A stretch of DNA of 64,000 bases from Nocardia jejuensis NBRC 103114. GTDB taxonomy: Bacteria; Actinomycetota; Actinomycetes; Mycobacteriales; Mycobacteriaceae. Of the stretch, positions 33,600-42,605 are shown one piece after another. The position numbers were made by a program, and so were the translations under genes. The stretch is from assembly GCF_001613145.1 (NCBI RefSeq), contig NZ_BDBU01000027.1:62001-126000 (forward strand). The letters are read 5' to 3'. Every line of letters starts with the position of its first letter. The stretch's first letter is position 1. Below the pieces are notes generated by a model. It did no database searches, was not told the DNA's origin, and was given only the letters and a program-made list of their open reading frames with translations.

Positions 33600-34529
33600 A
33601 TGCTCCACTCACGACTGCTGCAGTACATCGACGAGGTGGCGCGGTTCGGATCCATTCGCGCGGCCGGAGCGCGGCTGCACGTCGCGCCGTCGGCGATCAA
33701 CCGCCAGATCCTGCTACTGGAAGCGGAACTCGGTCAGCCGCTGTTCGAGCGCCTGCCCCGTGGTATGCGTCCCACCCCGGCCGGCGAAGCGCTGCTCGCC
33801 CATATTCGCGGGACCCTGCGGCAGTATCGCGAGACCGTCGCGGACATCCGTGATCTCCACGGTGTGGGCAGCGGTGAGGTCGTGATCGCCACCATGACCG
33901 GTTTGGCCAGCGGTGTCGTCGCCACCGCCGCGACGGCGTTCCGCGCCCGGCATCCGCAGGTCCGGATCTCGATCCGCACCATGTCGACGCAGGAGATTCT
34001 GCGCGCGGTCGAGAACAGCGAAGCCGATCTGGGACTCGGCTTCAACATCCCGGCATCGACGCAGCTCGAGGTCCGCTGGCAGATGAATACTCGACTGGGA
34101 GTTGTTGTCGCCCCGCATCATCCGCTGGCGCACATGGATACGATTCCACTCGCGCAGTGCTCGCCGTATCCGCTGATCTTCGCCGACCGCTCCATGGTGA
34201 TTCACGGCATCGTCGCCGAAGCGTTCGTTAACGCCGAGCTGGACATCGAACCGGCATTCCACACCAACTCGATCGAAACGATGAAGCGGCTCGCCACCTC
34301 GGGCGAGGCCATCGCGTTCCTCAGTGAGTTCGACATCGCCGAGGAGCTGCGTGACGGGCGGCTCGCCTTCCGTCAGGTGCGTGACGCGTTCAGCAACAAT
34401 GTCGTCTCGCTGGTGCGGCGGGAGAAGCACGGTCACGGCCTGGCCCCGGTGCTGCTCGCGGACGAGATCGTGAGTGCGCTGCAGCCCGGAGTGCCTCGCG
34501 CCGTGGCTGATTCGACCACTCGGCGGTGA
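33600..34529 (+). CDS. LysR-family regulator
   Basis: 309 residues. N-terminal HTH with GSIRAAGARLHVAPSAINRQILLLEAELG, where PSAINRQI is the recognition helix, then a periplasmic-binding-like sensor domain. ATG at 33600 preceded by GGAGG. Divergent from the amidohydrolase-membrane protein operon with a T-N11-A palindrome between, so it most likely activates that operon when an inducer, perhaps its substrate, is bound. Confidence 0.9.
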   Translation: MLHSRLLQYIDEVARFGSIRAAGARLHVAPSAINRQILLLEAELGQPLFERLPRGMRPTPAGEALLAHIRGTLRQYRETVADIRDLHGVGSGEVVIATMTGLASGVVATAATAFRARHPQVRISIRTMSTQEILRAVENSEADLGLGFNIPASTQLEVRWQMNTRLGVVVAPHHPLAHMDTIPLAQCSPYPLIFADRSMVIHGIVAEAFVNAELDIEPAFHTNSIETMKRLATSGEAIAFLSEFDIAEELRDGRLAFRQVRDAFSNNVVSLVRREKHGHGLAPVLLADEIVSALQPGVPRAVADSTTRR

Positions 34530-34647
34530 CGAGGGCCGACGCTCTCGACGCCACTCCGCTGTCCGCGCACTGCCATTCGTCGAATTCCGCTGTCGCGCAA
34601 CGAACCCGGGACTCCTACCCTGAGATCCAAGCCCCGGGGAGCGCACG

Positions 34648-34791
34648 ATGAAACAGTTCCTGTTCCTGACCATGGCGGTGGTGATCGCAGGTTCGACCTA
34701 CGGCTACGCCAAGTCACCAAGCCCCTATCCGGTCGTCGTCCTGACAGGGGTCGTGCTCGCGCTCCTGTTGTTCGGCCGCTACATGCGATAG
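34648..34791 (+). CDS. 47-residue membrane microprotein
   Basis: MKQFLFLTMAVVIAGSTYGY, a short linker AKSPSPYP and a second hydrophobic stretch VVVLTGVVLALLLFGRYMR: two helices joined by a Pro-rich turn. The ATG is preceded by GGGGAG at six bases. It lies between two unrelated genes; no family recognised. Coding is supported by the ribosome site and the clean two-helix pattern only. Confidence 0.5.
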   Translation: MKQFLFLTMAVVIAGSTYGYAKSPSPYPVVVLTGVVLALLLFGRYMR

Positions 34792-34796
34792 AGCGG

Positions 34797-35594
34797 TCAG
34801 TAGTAGACCGGCCCCGGCACGCCGCCGCCTGCGGCGATGGCGTCGCCGGTGATCGCGACGCTGCGCGGCGAAGCCAGGAATGTCACGACGTCCGCGACCT
34901 CCGAGGCGTCGATGACACGGCGTAGCGAGTTGCGTGCCGCCGCGTGCTCGAGGTCGGCTATCGACGTGCCCTGCTCCTCGGATTCCGCGGTCAGGCGTCG
35001 AGTCAGGCGTTCGGTTCTGGTCAGCCCGGGATGCACCACCGTCACGTTGATGCCGTGCGGGCCGAGTTCGTCGGCCAGGTTCTTCGTCAAGGCCGATACG
35101 CTGACGTTGCGGATGGTCTGTGCGATCGAATTCGCCTGGCGCGCACCGAGTCCGCTGATATTGATGATGCGACCCCAGCCCTGTTCGACCAGGTGCGGGG
35201 CCACCGCCCGCGCGGTGCGCAGGTAACCGAGCACCTTGATCTCCACCTCGCGGCGCACCACCTCGTCGGAGGTCGCGGCGAGATCGGCGTTCGCGCCGGC
35301 GCTCCAGGGCGTCGCGGCCGAGTTCACCAGAATGTCGACCCCGCCCAATTCCTCGACGGTGCGGGCGATCAATCGCCGCACCTGCTCGTCGTCGCCGGTG
35401 TCGGTCGGCACGGCGATCACGCGCCTGCCGGTCGCCTCGGACACTTCGCGGGCGGCGGCCTCGAGCGGCTCGGCCTCGCGCGCCGCGATCACCACGTCCA
35501 CGCCTTCGTGTGCGAGCGCCCGCGCCACCGCCAAGCCGATACCCCGGCTGCCGCCGGTGACGATCGCACGCTTTCCATCCAGATCCAGGTTCAC
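34797..35594 (-). CDS. Short-chain dehydrogenase/reductase with altered active site
   Basis: 265-residue Rossmann protein. Cofactor motif TGGSRGIGLAVARAL (residues 14-28), NSAATP for the NNAG motif and NISGLGARQ for the catalytic Ser region are present. But the YxxxK pair is missing: alignment on the conserved LTKNLADELG places Gln and Asn (QTIRN) at the Tyr and Lys positions. It may bind NAD(P) without normal catalysis or use another mechanism. GTG start at 35594, with TAGCGT seven bases upstream (leaderless). Confidence 0.85.
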   Translation of the reverse strand: MNLDLDGKRAIVTGGSRGIGLAVARALAHEGVDVVIAAREAEPLEAAAREVSEATGRRVIAVPTDTGDDEQVRRLIARTVEELGGVDILVNSAATPWSAGANADLAATSDEVVRREVEIKVLGYLRTARAVAPHLVEQGWGRIINISGLGARQANSIAQTIRNVSVSALTKNLADELGPHGINVTVVHPGLTRTERLTRRLTAESEEQGTSIADLEHAAARNSLRRVIDASEVADVVTFLASPRSVAITGDAIAAGGGVPGPVYY

Positions 35595-35944
35595 CCGGCG
35601 AACGCTAACAACAGTTCAGGTGGAGGTGACCGATCCTGCTCGGCCTGATCCGAAAGCGGGTGTTCGAATTCGGGCTGTGCTGATCACTTCCGGCCCTATC
35701 CTCCATTTTCGAGGCTGTTCGGGCGGGAAACCGGCAAATATGTGGGTTCAGTGGAGGCTCAGGCCGGATCCTTCTCCCTCGAACGTCGACCACCTGAACC
35801 CTGTCCACGACACACGCTCGAATCAGTCATGAACATGAGCGTCATCCCGCGAACCCGCCGGGCAAACACGCCAACCGCGATGAGTTTCACCGTCACGCTC
35901 AGTCTCAACCGATGTAACCGTTCGCATTATCCGAGGAGGGCATC
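35595..35944. other. 350-bp intergenic region
   Basis: Between the divergent SDR and DHFR-like genes. Holds the SDR -10 box at 35602-35607 and the ribosome site of the next gene (GAGGAGG). No further gene or repeat seen. Confidence 0.4.
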
Positions 35945-36520
35945 ATGACCGCTATCTACACGTTCGACGTCTTCACCAGTCTCGACGGCTTCGGCGGCGC
36001 CGGCGGCGATTGGACCGGCTACTGGGGCAAACAGGGACCGGAGCTGCTCGGACATCGACTCGCCTCCTACGAAGGGGAGCAGCGAATGGTGTTCGGGGCG
36101 AACACATATCGTCTCTTCGTTCAGATGCTGGCCGAGAGCTCCGAGGACTCCGACGTGCGCGACCCCTGGGTGACCCGGATGTGGAACCTGCCCACCACGG
36201 TGGTGTCGAGCACGCTGGGGACGTCCGATCGGCCGGACGTGACCATCGCGAAGGGAGACGCCGTCGACGTCGTCGCCCAGCTCAAGAAGGATTCCGACGT
36301 ACCGCTGCGCTCGCACGGCAGCCTCTCGATGAACCGAGCGCTGATGGCGGCCGGCCTGGTCGACCGGGTCCAGGTGACGCTCTTCCCCGTGATCACCGGT
36401 AAGACCGGCCTGGACCCGATCTTCCACGGCGCGGAAGACTTCGACCTCGAACTGATCGAGAGCCGAACCCTCGACGGCAATATCCAGGAGCTCGTCTACC
36501 ACCCCACCCTGCACCCCTGA
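35945..36520 (+). CDS. Dihydrofolate reductase / RibD-C family protein
   Basis: 191 residues. Starts MTAIYTFDVFTSLDGF, the usual opening of RibD-C/DHFR-like reductases (FTSLDG), then MVFGANTYRLF, LPTTVVSSTLG, an NADPH-site segment LRSHGSLSMNRALMAAGLVD and FPVITGKTGLDPIF. ATG has GAGGAGG five bases upstream. Members of this family are NADPH-dependent but mostly uncharacterised; a role in folate or riboflavin synthesis is not implied. Confidence 0.85.
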   Translation: MTAIYTFDVFTSLDGFGGAGGDWTGYWGKQGPELLGHRLASYEGEQRMVFGANTYRLFVQMLAESSEDSDVRDPWVTRMWNLPTTVVSSTLGTSDRPDVTIAKGDAVDVVAQLKKDSDVPLRSHGSLSMNRALMAAGLVDRVQVTLFPVITGKTGLDPIFHGAEDFDLELIESRTLDGNIQELVYHPTLHP

Positions 36521-36766
36521 ACAGGGTCCGGACCGGGTTGATGGTGATCGACGGATACGGCCGGTCCATCCGCTCGAGCCTGAAATACGCTGTCCTGCAA
36601 CCGCGTCGCCTCGACCTTCGGATCCCGCCTCGGTGGGCGCGGCGAACATGCAAGTCGCGCAACTCATGTGAAGGCGTTGACCTTCTCGATTCGTCGACCT
36701 CCGGTCGCAGGATCGCGGCGGCGTGCTCGCAAGCCTACGTCAAGGCCGGACGGCGTGGATCAGAGT

Positions 36767-36807
36767 AAAAGAGGGGCGCACTCGGCAACCGAGTACGCCC
36801 CTCTTTT
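36767..36807. terminator. Intrinsic terminator beyond tRNA-Leu
   Basis: Long hairpin with arms AAAAGAGGGGCG and CGCCCCTCTTTT plus an inner CTCGG/CCGAG stem. On the minus strand it comes directly after tRNA-Leu and ends in TTTT; symmetric, so it also works on the plus strand. Confidence 0.88.
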
Positions 36808-36808
36808 C

Positions 36809-36895
36809 TGGTGCCGAGTGTGGGAATCGAACCCACACGCCCTTTCGGGCAACGGTTTTTGAGACCGTCGCGTCTGCCTATTCCGCCAACTCGGC
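36809..36895 (-). tRNA. tRNA-Leu (anticodon CAA)
   Basis: 87 bases with encoded CCA. Acceptor stem GCCGAGT/ACTCGGC with discriminator A, D-stem GGCGGAATAGGCAGACGC, anticodon loop CTCAAAA in the ACGGT/ACCGT stem, a long variable arm with TTGCCCGAAAGGGCG, and T-arm with GGTTCGATTCC. The long variable arm and CAA anticodon identify tRNA-Leu reading UUG. Confidence 0.96.
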
Positions 36896-37115
36896 GCACC
36901 GGGTGGAAAGTGTAGCGGGTGGGGGGCTCGCCGGACTAATCGGAGGGGGAGTGGGGGTGTGACGTTGTGATACTGGTCAGTTTGCGCTGGGTACGTGGGT
37001 TGTGTCGGCGGGTGGACGGTACTCTTTGGATAACTCGGGTACGTGCCGATCCGTTGAGGGTGGCTTCGGACCGGTGTGCATCGGGTGTTGGTAACGGAGC
37101 GACAGGGGTTCATCT

Positions 37116-37739
37116 ATGGGAACGACAGCAGGGGGCGGTTCGAAGAAGGACGCTGCGGCGTCCGCCCCCATGCGGGTGGTGGTTGCCGAAGACGAGGCGC
37201 TCATCCGGATGGACCTGGTTGAGATGCTCTCGGAAGAGGGTTATCAGGTGGTGGGCGAAGCAGGGGACGGTCAGCAGGCGGTGGACCTGGCCGAGGAACA
37301 CCGGCCCGATCTGGTGATCATGGACGTGAAGATGCCACGGCGTGACGGGATAGACGCCGCCGCGGAGATCGCCTCCAAACGCCTTGCGCCGGTGGTGATC
37401 CTGACCGCCTTCAGCCAGCGTGACCTGGTCGAGCGGGCCCGTGACGCGGGCGCCATGGCCTACCTGGTGAAGCCGTTCACCAAATCGGATCTGGTTCCGG
37501 CCATCGAATTGGCGGCCAGCCGTTTCCACGAGATCACCGCCCTCGAAAGCGAAGTCGCGAATCTCGCCGACCGCCTCGAGACGCGCAAGCTGGTGGAGCG
37601 TGCCAAGGGTGTGCTCATGCAGACGCAGGGCCTCTCGGAGCCGCAGGCCTTCAAGTGGATCCAGCGCACGGCCATGGACCGGCGCACCACGATGAAGGCG
37701 GTAGCCGAGGTCGTTCTGGAGAACCTCGCACCCAAGTAA
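37116..37739 (+). CDS. pdtaR: Response regulator with ANTAR RNA-binding output domain
   Basis: 207 residues. Receiver domain with acidic pocket VVAEDEALI, phospho-acceptor Asp70 in LVIMDVKMP, Thr97 in ILTAFSQ and Lys119 in YLVKPF. C-terminal ANTAR domain with ETRKLVERAKGVLM and FKWIQRTAMDRRTTMKAVAE. Orthologue of mycobacterial PdtaR, which binds paired hairpins in mRNA leaders and prevents termination once phosphorylated by PdtaS (kinase not in this window). Start ATG after a GGGG ribosome site. Confidence 0.94.
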   Translation: MGTTAGGGSKKDAAASAPMRVVVAEDEALIRMDLVEMLSEEGYQVVGEAGDGQQAVDLAEEHRPDLVIMDVKMPRRDGIDAAAEIASKRLAPVVILTAFSQRDLVERARDAGAMAYLVKPFTKSDLVPAIELAASRFHEITALESEVANLADRLETRKLVERAKGVLMQTQGLSEPQAFKWIQRTAMDRRTTMKAVAEVVLENLAPK

Positions 37740-37912
37740 GTCGGATTACTCCGAGTTTGCCCCTCTGTTGCCAAAAATGCGCTGAAGTGTTTTACGCGGT
37801 GGTAACAGCAGGGGCACTTTCGTATGTTGCGATGTCACATGGATGAATCGAATGTGATGCGGAGCTAACGTGGCGCGGCTATGTTCTGATCCAGGCCGAT
37901 CGATGAGGCGGC

Positions 37913-37932
37913 CTCCTCGGTGCGCCGAGGAG
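37913..37932 (+). promoter_or_regulatory. Hairpin in the livJ 5' leader
   Basis: 8-bp perfect stem CTCCTCGG/CCGAGGAG with loop TGCG, ending 22 bases before the livJ start, in a 215-base gap after pdtaR. May stabilise the mRNA or control initiation; it is single, not the paired-hexaloop type bound by ANTAR proteins. Confidence 0.45.
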
Positions 37933-37954
37933 CACAGGACATATGAGGTGAATC

Positions 37955-39205
37955 GTGCTTGGTTCAATGACGCGGGGCTCCGGAACCTTCCGGAGCAGCC
38001 GGGTGGCACGGACCGCGCTGGTGATCGGGGCGGCGGCCGTGCTCACTGTGGCGGGGTGTAGCAGCAAATCCACGGATAACGGATCCGGGGGTGGTGACGG
38101 TGCCGGCCTCACCATCCAGCAGGTCGTCCAGATCGATCTGGACGGTAAAGAGGTCCCGGCGGGCGACAACTCCGCCGCCGCGAATCCCGCCAGCGATGGC
38201 AAGGACAAGTGCGCCCCGCAGGCGATCGGTTACGCGGGCCCGCTGACCGGCCCGAACGCGAACCTCGGACTCAATATCGTCCGCGGCGTGAAGCTGGCGC
38301 TGGACCAGCACAACAAGGCCAACCCGGACTGCCAGGTGTCGGTGAAGGAATTCGACACCGAGGGCAACCCGCAGAAGGCCACCCAGGTCATCCCGACGAT
38401 CATCAACGATCCGTCGATCATCGCGCTGATCGGCCCGACCTTCTCGGGTGAGACCAAGGCGACCGGCGGCATCCTGAGCGAGGCGGGCCTGCTGTCGCTG
38501 ACCCCGTCGGCCACCAACGTCAGCCTCACCACCAACGGCTGGAAGACGTTCTTCCGGGGCCTGGGCAATGACGGCATTCAGGGACCCGCCGTGGCGAAGT
38601 ACCTGGCCGCGACCGGTAAGTACAAGAAGATCTGCGTCGCGCAGGACAACACCGACTACGGCACCGGCCTGGCCAAGACCATGACCGAGACCCTCGGCGC
38701 GCTGGCGGATCCGAGCTGCGCGGTGCAGGTCAAGGAAGGCGACAAGGACTTCTCGGCCGCCGTGTCCAAGCTGGCCGCGGCCAAGGCCGACGCGATCTTC
38801 TACGCGGGCTACTACGCCGAGGCCGCCCCGTTCGTGCAGCAGTTGCGCTCGGGCGGTGTCACCTCGGTGTTCATCTCCGATGACGGCACCAAGGACGTCG
38901 AATTCGTGAAGCAGGCCGGCGACGCGTCGAAGGACGCCCTGCTGTCGTGCCCCTGTGGTCCGGCTCCGGACAAGTTCGCGACCGACTACAAGGCGTCGAG
39001 CGGTTTCGACGCGGGCACCTATTCGGTCGAGGGCTACGACCTGTCCACGATCGTGCTCAAGGGCATCGCGGCCGGTAAAGTCACCCGCCCCGATCTGGTC
39101 GAGTACGTGCGCTCCTACCAGGGCCAGGGCCTGGCTCGCGAATACAAGTGGGATGCCACCGGCGAATTGTCGAAGGCGCTGATCTGGATGTACCAGGTCA
39201 AGTAA
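37955..39205 (+). CDS. livJ: Branched-chain amino-acid ABC transporter binding lipoprotein
   Basis: 416 residues. Twin-basic signal peptide with lipobox VAGCSS, lipidated Cys35, then a Ser/Gly-rich linker and a type I periplasmic-binding fold (AIGYAGPLTGPNANLGLNI, DTEGNPQKATQVIPTIIND, IALIGPTFSGETKAT). First of five genes livJHMGF. GTG at 37955 with GAGGTG upstream; ATG at 37967 alternative. Likely ligands Leu, Ile, Val or short amides; not resolved by sequence. Confidence 0.92.
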   Translation: MLGSMTRGSGTFRSSRVARTALVIGAAAVLTVAGCSSKSTDNGSGGGDGAGLTIQQVVQIDLDGKEVPAGDNSAAANPASDGKDKCAPQAIGYAGPLTGPNANLGLNIVRGVKLALDQHNKANPDCQVSVKEFDTEGNPQKATQVIPTIINDPSIIALIGPTFSGETKATGGILSEAGLLSLTPSATNVSLTTNGWKTFFRGLGNDGIQGPAVAKYLAATGKYKKICVAQDNTDYGTGLAKTMTETLGALADPSCAVQVKEGDKDFSAAVSKLAAAKADAIFYAGYYAEAAPFVQQLRSGGVTSVFISDDGTKDVEFVKQAGDASKDALLSCPCGPAPDKFATDYKASSGFDAGTYSVEGYDLSTIVLKGIAAGKVTRPDLVEYVRSYQGQGLAREYKWDATGELSKALIWMYQVK

Positions 39206-39295
39206 CTGCTCCGAGATTCGGTTGCGGCGTGCGCTTTCGGATGCCTTGAACGGTATGGAAAACGTACGCCGCTTCCTCGACGGCGAAAGTGACGA

Positions 39296-40372
39296 ATGTC
39301 TTCACCCGCATTGGACGGTGTGGCCCTATTAGCGAACGGGTCCATCGAATTCAACGTCTCGGGCGTGGTCGACCAATTCTGGCGACTTACCGTGGACGGC
39401 TTGGCATATGGCTCGATCTACGCTTTGGTCGCCGTCGGTTACACGCTCGTTTACGGTGTGCTCCGGCTGATCAACTTCGCCCATTCGGAAATATTCATGG
39501 TGGGCATGTTCGGTCAGTACGTGGCCCTCATGCTGCTGGGCTTCGGGCCCAGCGGAAACGCGTATTCGGCGGGTGTCGTTCTCACCATCGTGTATCTGGG
39601 CGCGGCGATGCTGTTCGGCATGGCCGTGTCGGGAGCCACGGCGGTGGGGCTGGAACGCGTCGCCTATCGCCCGCTGCGCAGGCGCGGGGCGAAACCCCTG
39701 ATCTTCCTGATCACCGCGATCGGAATGTCGTTCGTGCTCCAGGAATTCGTGCACTACGTGCTGCCGAAGATCTGGCCCGCTTTGCACCTGCACGACGCCC
39801 TGCCCAGCGTCTCGGAGAATCTGGGCGGCACCAACGCCCAGCAGCCGATCATGCTGGTGCGGCCCACCGAACAGTTCACCATCTTCGGCGCGTCGGTCAC
39901 CAACGTGACCATCGTGATCATCGTCGCGGCGGTGATCCTGGCGGCCGCGACCGAAATCCTGATCAACAGAACGAAATTCGGCCGCGGCATCCGCGCGGTC
40001 GCGCAGGATCCGGACACCGCGACGCTGATGGGCGTCTCGCGGGAACGGATCATCATGCTGACCTTCCTGCTCGGCGGCCTGCTCGCGGGCGCCGCCGCGC
40101 TGCTCTACACCCTGAAGATCCCCAACGGCATCATCTACTCCGGCGGATTCATCCTCGGTATCAAGGCATTCAGCGCCGCGGTCCTGGGTGGCATCGGCAA
40201 TCTGCGCGGTGCGCTGCTGGGTGGATTGATCCTCGGGCTGGCGGAGAATTACGGGCAGATCCTGTTCGGTACGCAGTGGCGTGACGTGGTGGCCTTCGTG
40301 CTGCTGGTGACCGTGCTGATGTTCCGCCCCACCGGCATTCTCGGTGAGAGCCTGGGGAGGGCGCGGGTATGA
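39296..40372 (+). CDS. livH: Branched-chain amino-acid ABC permease LivH
   Basis: 358-residue permease with about eight helices. Typical motifs: LAYGSIYALVAVGYTLVYGVLRLINFAHSE split across the first helices, ITAIGMSFVLQ, and the contact loop GRGIRAVAQDPDTATLMGVS. Compared with E. coli LivH it has an extra ~30-residue N-terminus and a loop near HLHDALPSVSENLG. Weak ribosome site before ATG 39296; couples to livM by ATGA. Confidence 0.92.
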   Translation: MSSPALDGVALLANGSIEFNVSGVVDQFWRLTVDGLAYGSIYALVAVGYTLVYGVLRLINFAHSEIFMVGMFGQYVALMLLGFGPSGNAYSAGVVLTIVYLGAAMLFGMAVSGATAVGLERVAYRPLRRRGAKPLIFLITAIGMSFVLQEFVHYVLPKIWPALHLHDALPSVSENLGGTNAQQPIMLVRPTEQFTIFGASVTNVTIVIIVAAVILAAATEILINRTKFGRGIRAVAQDPDTATLMGVSRERIIMLTFLLGGLLAGAAALLYTLKIPNGIIYSGGFILGIKAFSAAVLGGIGNLRGALLGGLILGLAENYGQILFGTQWRDVVAFVLLVTVLMFRPTGILGESLGRARV

Positions 40373-41646
40373 CCGACATGGCTCGATCACCGAGACCGGA
40401 GAAGGGTGGCATTCTGCCACCGGCCTGGAAGCAGGACTTCGGCCCGGAGAAGGCGCGCGGTCGCGGCATCGGAGATGGCCTGCGCAACTGGTGGAACGGA
40501 TTGTCGCGACCCGCACAGTGGGGTGTCGGCGTACCGGCCATCTTGATACTGGCGGTACTGCCGCTGTTCCGAGTTCCGCTCCTGGACACACCCGGCACCA
40601 GCTTCGGTGGTGTCATGGCGCAGTTCGCCATGACCGCGCTGATCGCTATCGGCCTGAATGTCGTTGTCGGACAGGCGGGTCTGCTCGATCTGGGATACGT
40701 CGGCTTCTACGCGGTCGGCGCGTATTCGGTCGGCTTGCTCACCAGTCCCAACAGTCCGTGGAACCAGACCGACGGTGGCTGGCTCTCGCCCAGCTGGGCG
40801 TGGCTGGTCTGCGTGCCGATCGCGATCATCGTCACCGCGATCTCCGGCCTGATCCTGGGCACGCCCACGCTGCGGCTGCGCGGTGACTACCTGGCCATCG
40901 TGACCCTCGGCTTCGGTGAGATCGTGCGTCTGCTCGCGGACAATCTCGGCGACATCACCAATGGCAGTCTCGGACTCTCCGGTATCGCCTATCCGCGCGT
41001 CGGGGAGTCCGACGCCCATCCGACCGGGTATTTCTCCTCCGGCAATCTGGGCGACCGGAGCACCTGGAACCCGTTGGACCGGGCCAACTCCGGAGTCTGG
41101 TGGTTCTGGATCGGCATGGTGATGGTGATCGTCGTGCTGCTCGTGGTCGGCAATCTGGAGCGCAGCCGGGTCGGCCGCGCCTGGGTCGCCATCCGTGAGG
41201 ACGAAGACGCCGCCGAGATGATGGGTGTGCCCACCTACAAGTTCAAACTGTGGGCGTTCATGATCGGCGCGGGCATCGGCGGCATGTCCGGTGCGCTGTA
41301 CGCCGGCCAGGTGCAGTTCATCAACCCGACCGGGTTCAACATCATCAACTCGATGCTGTTCCTGTGCGCGGTGGTGATCGGCGGCCAGGGCAACAAGCTG
41401 GGCGTGATCGTCGGTGCGTTCCTGATCGTGTACCTGCCCAACCGGCTGATGTCGGTGCGGATCGACGATCAGTCCCTCGGCGACTACAAATACCTTTTCT
41501 TCGGCGTGGTTCTGGTGGTGATCATGGTGTTCCGGCCCCAGGGTCTGTTCCCGGTCCGCCAGAAACTGCTGGCCTATGGCAGGCAGATCACCCGCGCCGT
41601 GCGCCGGGTGCCGGCCACCGACGCGACGACGGGAGCGGAGCGATGA
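40369..41646 (+). CDS. livM: Branched-chain amino-acid ABC permease LivM
   Basis: 425-residue permease. Hydrophilic N-terminus, then MTALIAIGLNVVVGQAGLLD and FYAVGAYSVGLL, the LRGDYLAIVTLGFGEIVRLL helix and the contact loop GRAWVAIREDEDAAEMMGV. Pairs with LivH to form the membrane channel. Overlaps livH and livG by four bases each. Confidence 0.93.
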   Translation: MTDMARSPRPEKGGILPPAWKQDFGPEKARGRGIGDGLRNWWNGLSRPAQWGVGVPAILILAVLPLFRVPLLDTPGTSFGGVMAQFAMTALIAIGLNVVVGQAGLLDLGYVGFYAVGAYSVGLLTSPNSPWNQTDGGWLSPSWAWLVCVPIAIIVTAISGLILGTPTLRLRGDYLAIVTLGFGEIVRLLADNLGDITNGSLGLSGIAYPRVGESDAHPTGYFSSGNLGDRSTWNPLDRANSGVWWFWIGMVMVIVVLLVVGNLERSRVGRAWVAIREDEDAAEMMGVPTYKFKLWAFMIGAGIGGMSGALYAGQVQFINPTGFNIINSMLFLCAVVIGGQGNKLGVIVGAFLIVYLPNRLMSVRIDDQSLGDYKYLFFGVVLVVIMVFRPQGLFPVRQKLLAYGRQITRAVRRVPATDATTGAER

Positions 41647-42605
41647 CCGGACCCGGCGGAGCCCTGTTCGACAACGAGGACATGGCCGCGGGTTATCAAC
41701 CCCCGGCCGAGGAAGCCAGCGCGGGCACGCTCGACCTGACCGAGGTGCTGCCGGAGCTGAAGGATCCCGAGGCGGTCGCGGAAGTCGTTGCGCCGCATCG
41801 TGATATCGAGACCGCCGTCGGCGAGCCGCTGCTGCGCACCGATGGGCTCACGGTCAAATTCGGCGGTCTCACCGCGCTGGACGGGGTCACCTTCGACATT
41901 CGGCGCGGCGAGATCCTGGGCCTGATCGGACCCAACGGCGCGGGCAAGACGACCTGCTTCAACGCCATCACCGGCGTGTACCGCCCGGCGAGCGGCACCG
42001 TGTACTTCGACGGCAAGCCGCTCACCAAGTCCAAGCGCAACGAGATCACCCGGCTCGGCATCGCCCGCACCTTCCAGAACATCAGGCTCTTCGCCGAGAT
42101 GACCGCGCTGGAGAACGTGGTGGTGGGCGCGGACGCGCGGCACAAAACCTCGGTCCCCGGAGCCGTCTTCCGCACCGCCCGGCACCGCCGTGAGGAACAC
42201 GACGCCATCGAAAGGGGCATGGCGCTACTGGAATTCGTGGGTATCGCACCGCGAGCGGTGGAGAAGGCGCGCAATCTCTCCTACGGCGAGCAGCGCCGGC
42301 TCGAGATCGCGCGTGCGCTGGCGACCGAGCCCAAGCTGCTGTGCCTGGACGAACCGGCGGCCGGATTCAATCCGAGCGAGAAGTCGGCGCTCATGGATCT
42401 GATCCGCAAGATTCGCAACGACGGGTTCACCGTATTGCTGATCGAGCACGATATGCGCCTGGTCATGGGCGTGACCGATCGTGTCGTGGTGCTGGAGTTC
42501 GGCCGCAAGATCGCGGACGGCCTGCCCGCCGAGATCCGCGAGGATCCCAAGGTGATCGCCGCCTATCTCGGCGTGCCCGACGAGGAAGTGGGTGAAACCC
42601 GATGA
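41643..42605 (+). CDS. livG: Branched-chain amino-acid ABC ATPase LivG
   Basis: 320-residue ATPase. Walker A GPNGAGKTT at residues 96-104, signature NLSYGEQRRLEIARAL, Walker B KLLCLDEPAAG, and the C-terminal BCA-type extension. A ~60-residue Glu/Pro-rich N-terminal extension precedes the ABC fold, unlike E. coli LivG (~255 residues). ATG overlaps the livM stop. Confidence 0.93.
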   Translation: MTGPGGALFDNEDMAAGYQPPAEEASAGTLDLTEVLPELKDPEAVAEVVAPHRDIETAVGEPLLRTDGLTVKFGGLTALDGVTFDIRRGEILGLIGPNGAGKTTCFNAITGVYRPASGTVYFDGKPLTKSKRNEITRLGIARTFQNIRLFAEMTALENVVVGADARHKTSVPGAVFRTARHRREEHDAIERGMALLEFVGIAPRAVEKARNLSYGEQRRLEIARALATEPKLLCLDEPAAGFNPSEKSALMDLIRKIRNDGFTVLLIEHDMRLVMGVTDRVVVLEFGRKIADGLPAEIREDPKVIAAYLGVPDEEVGETR

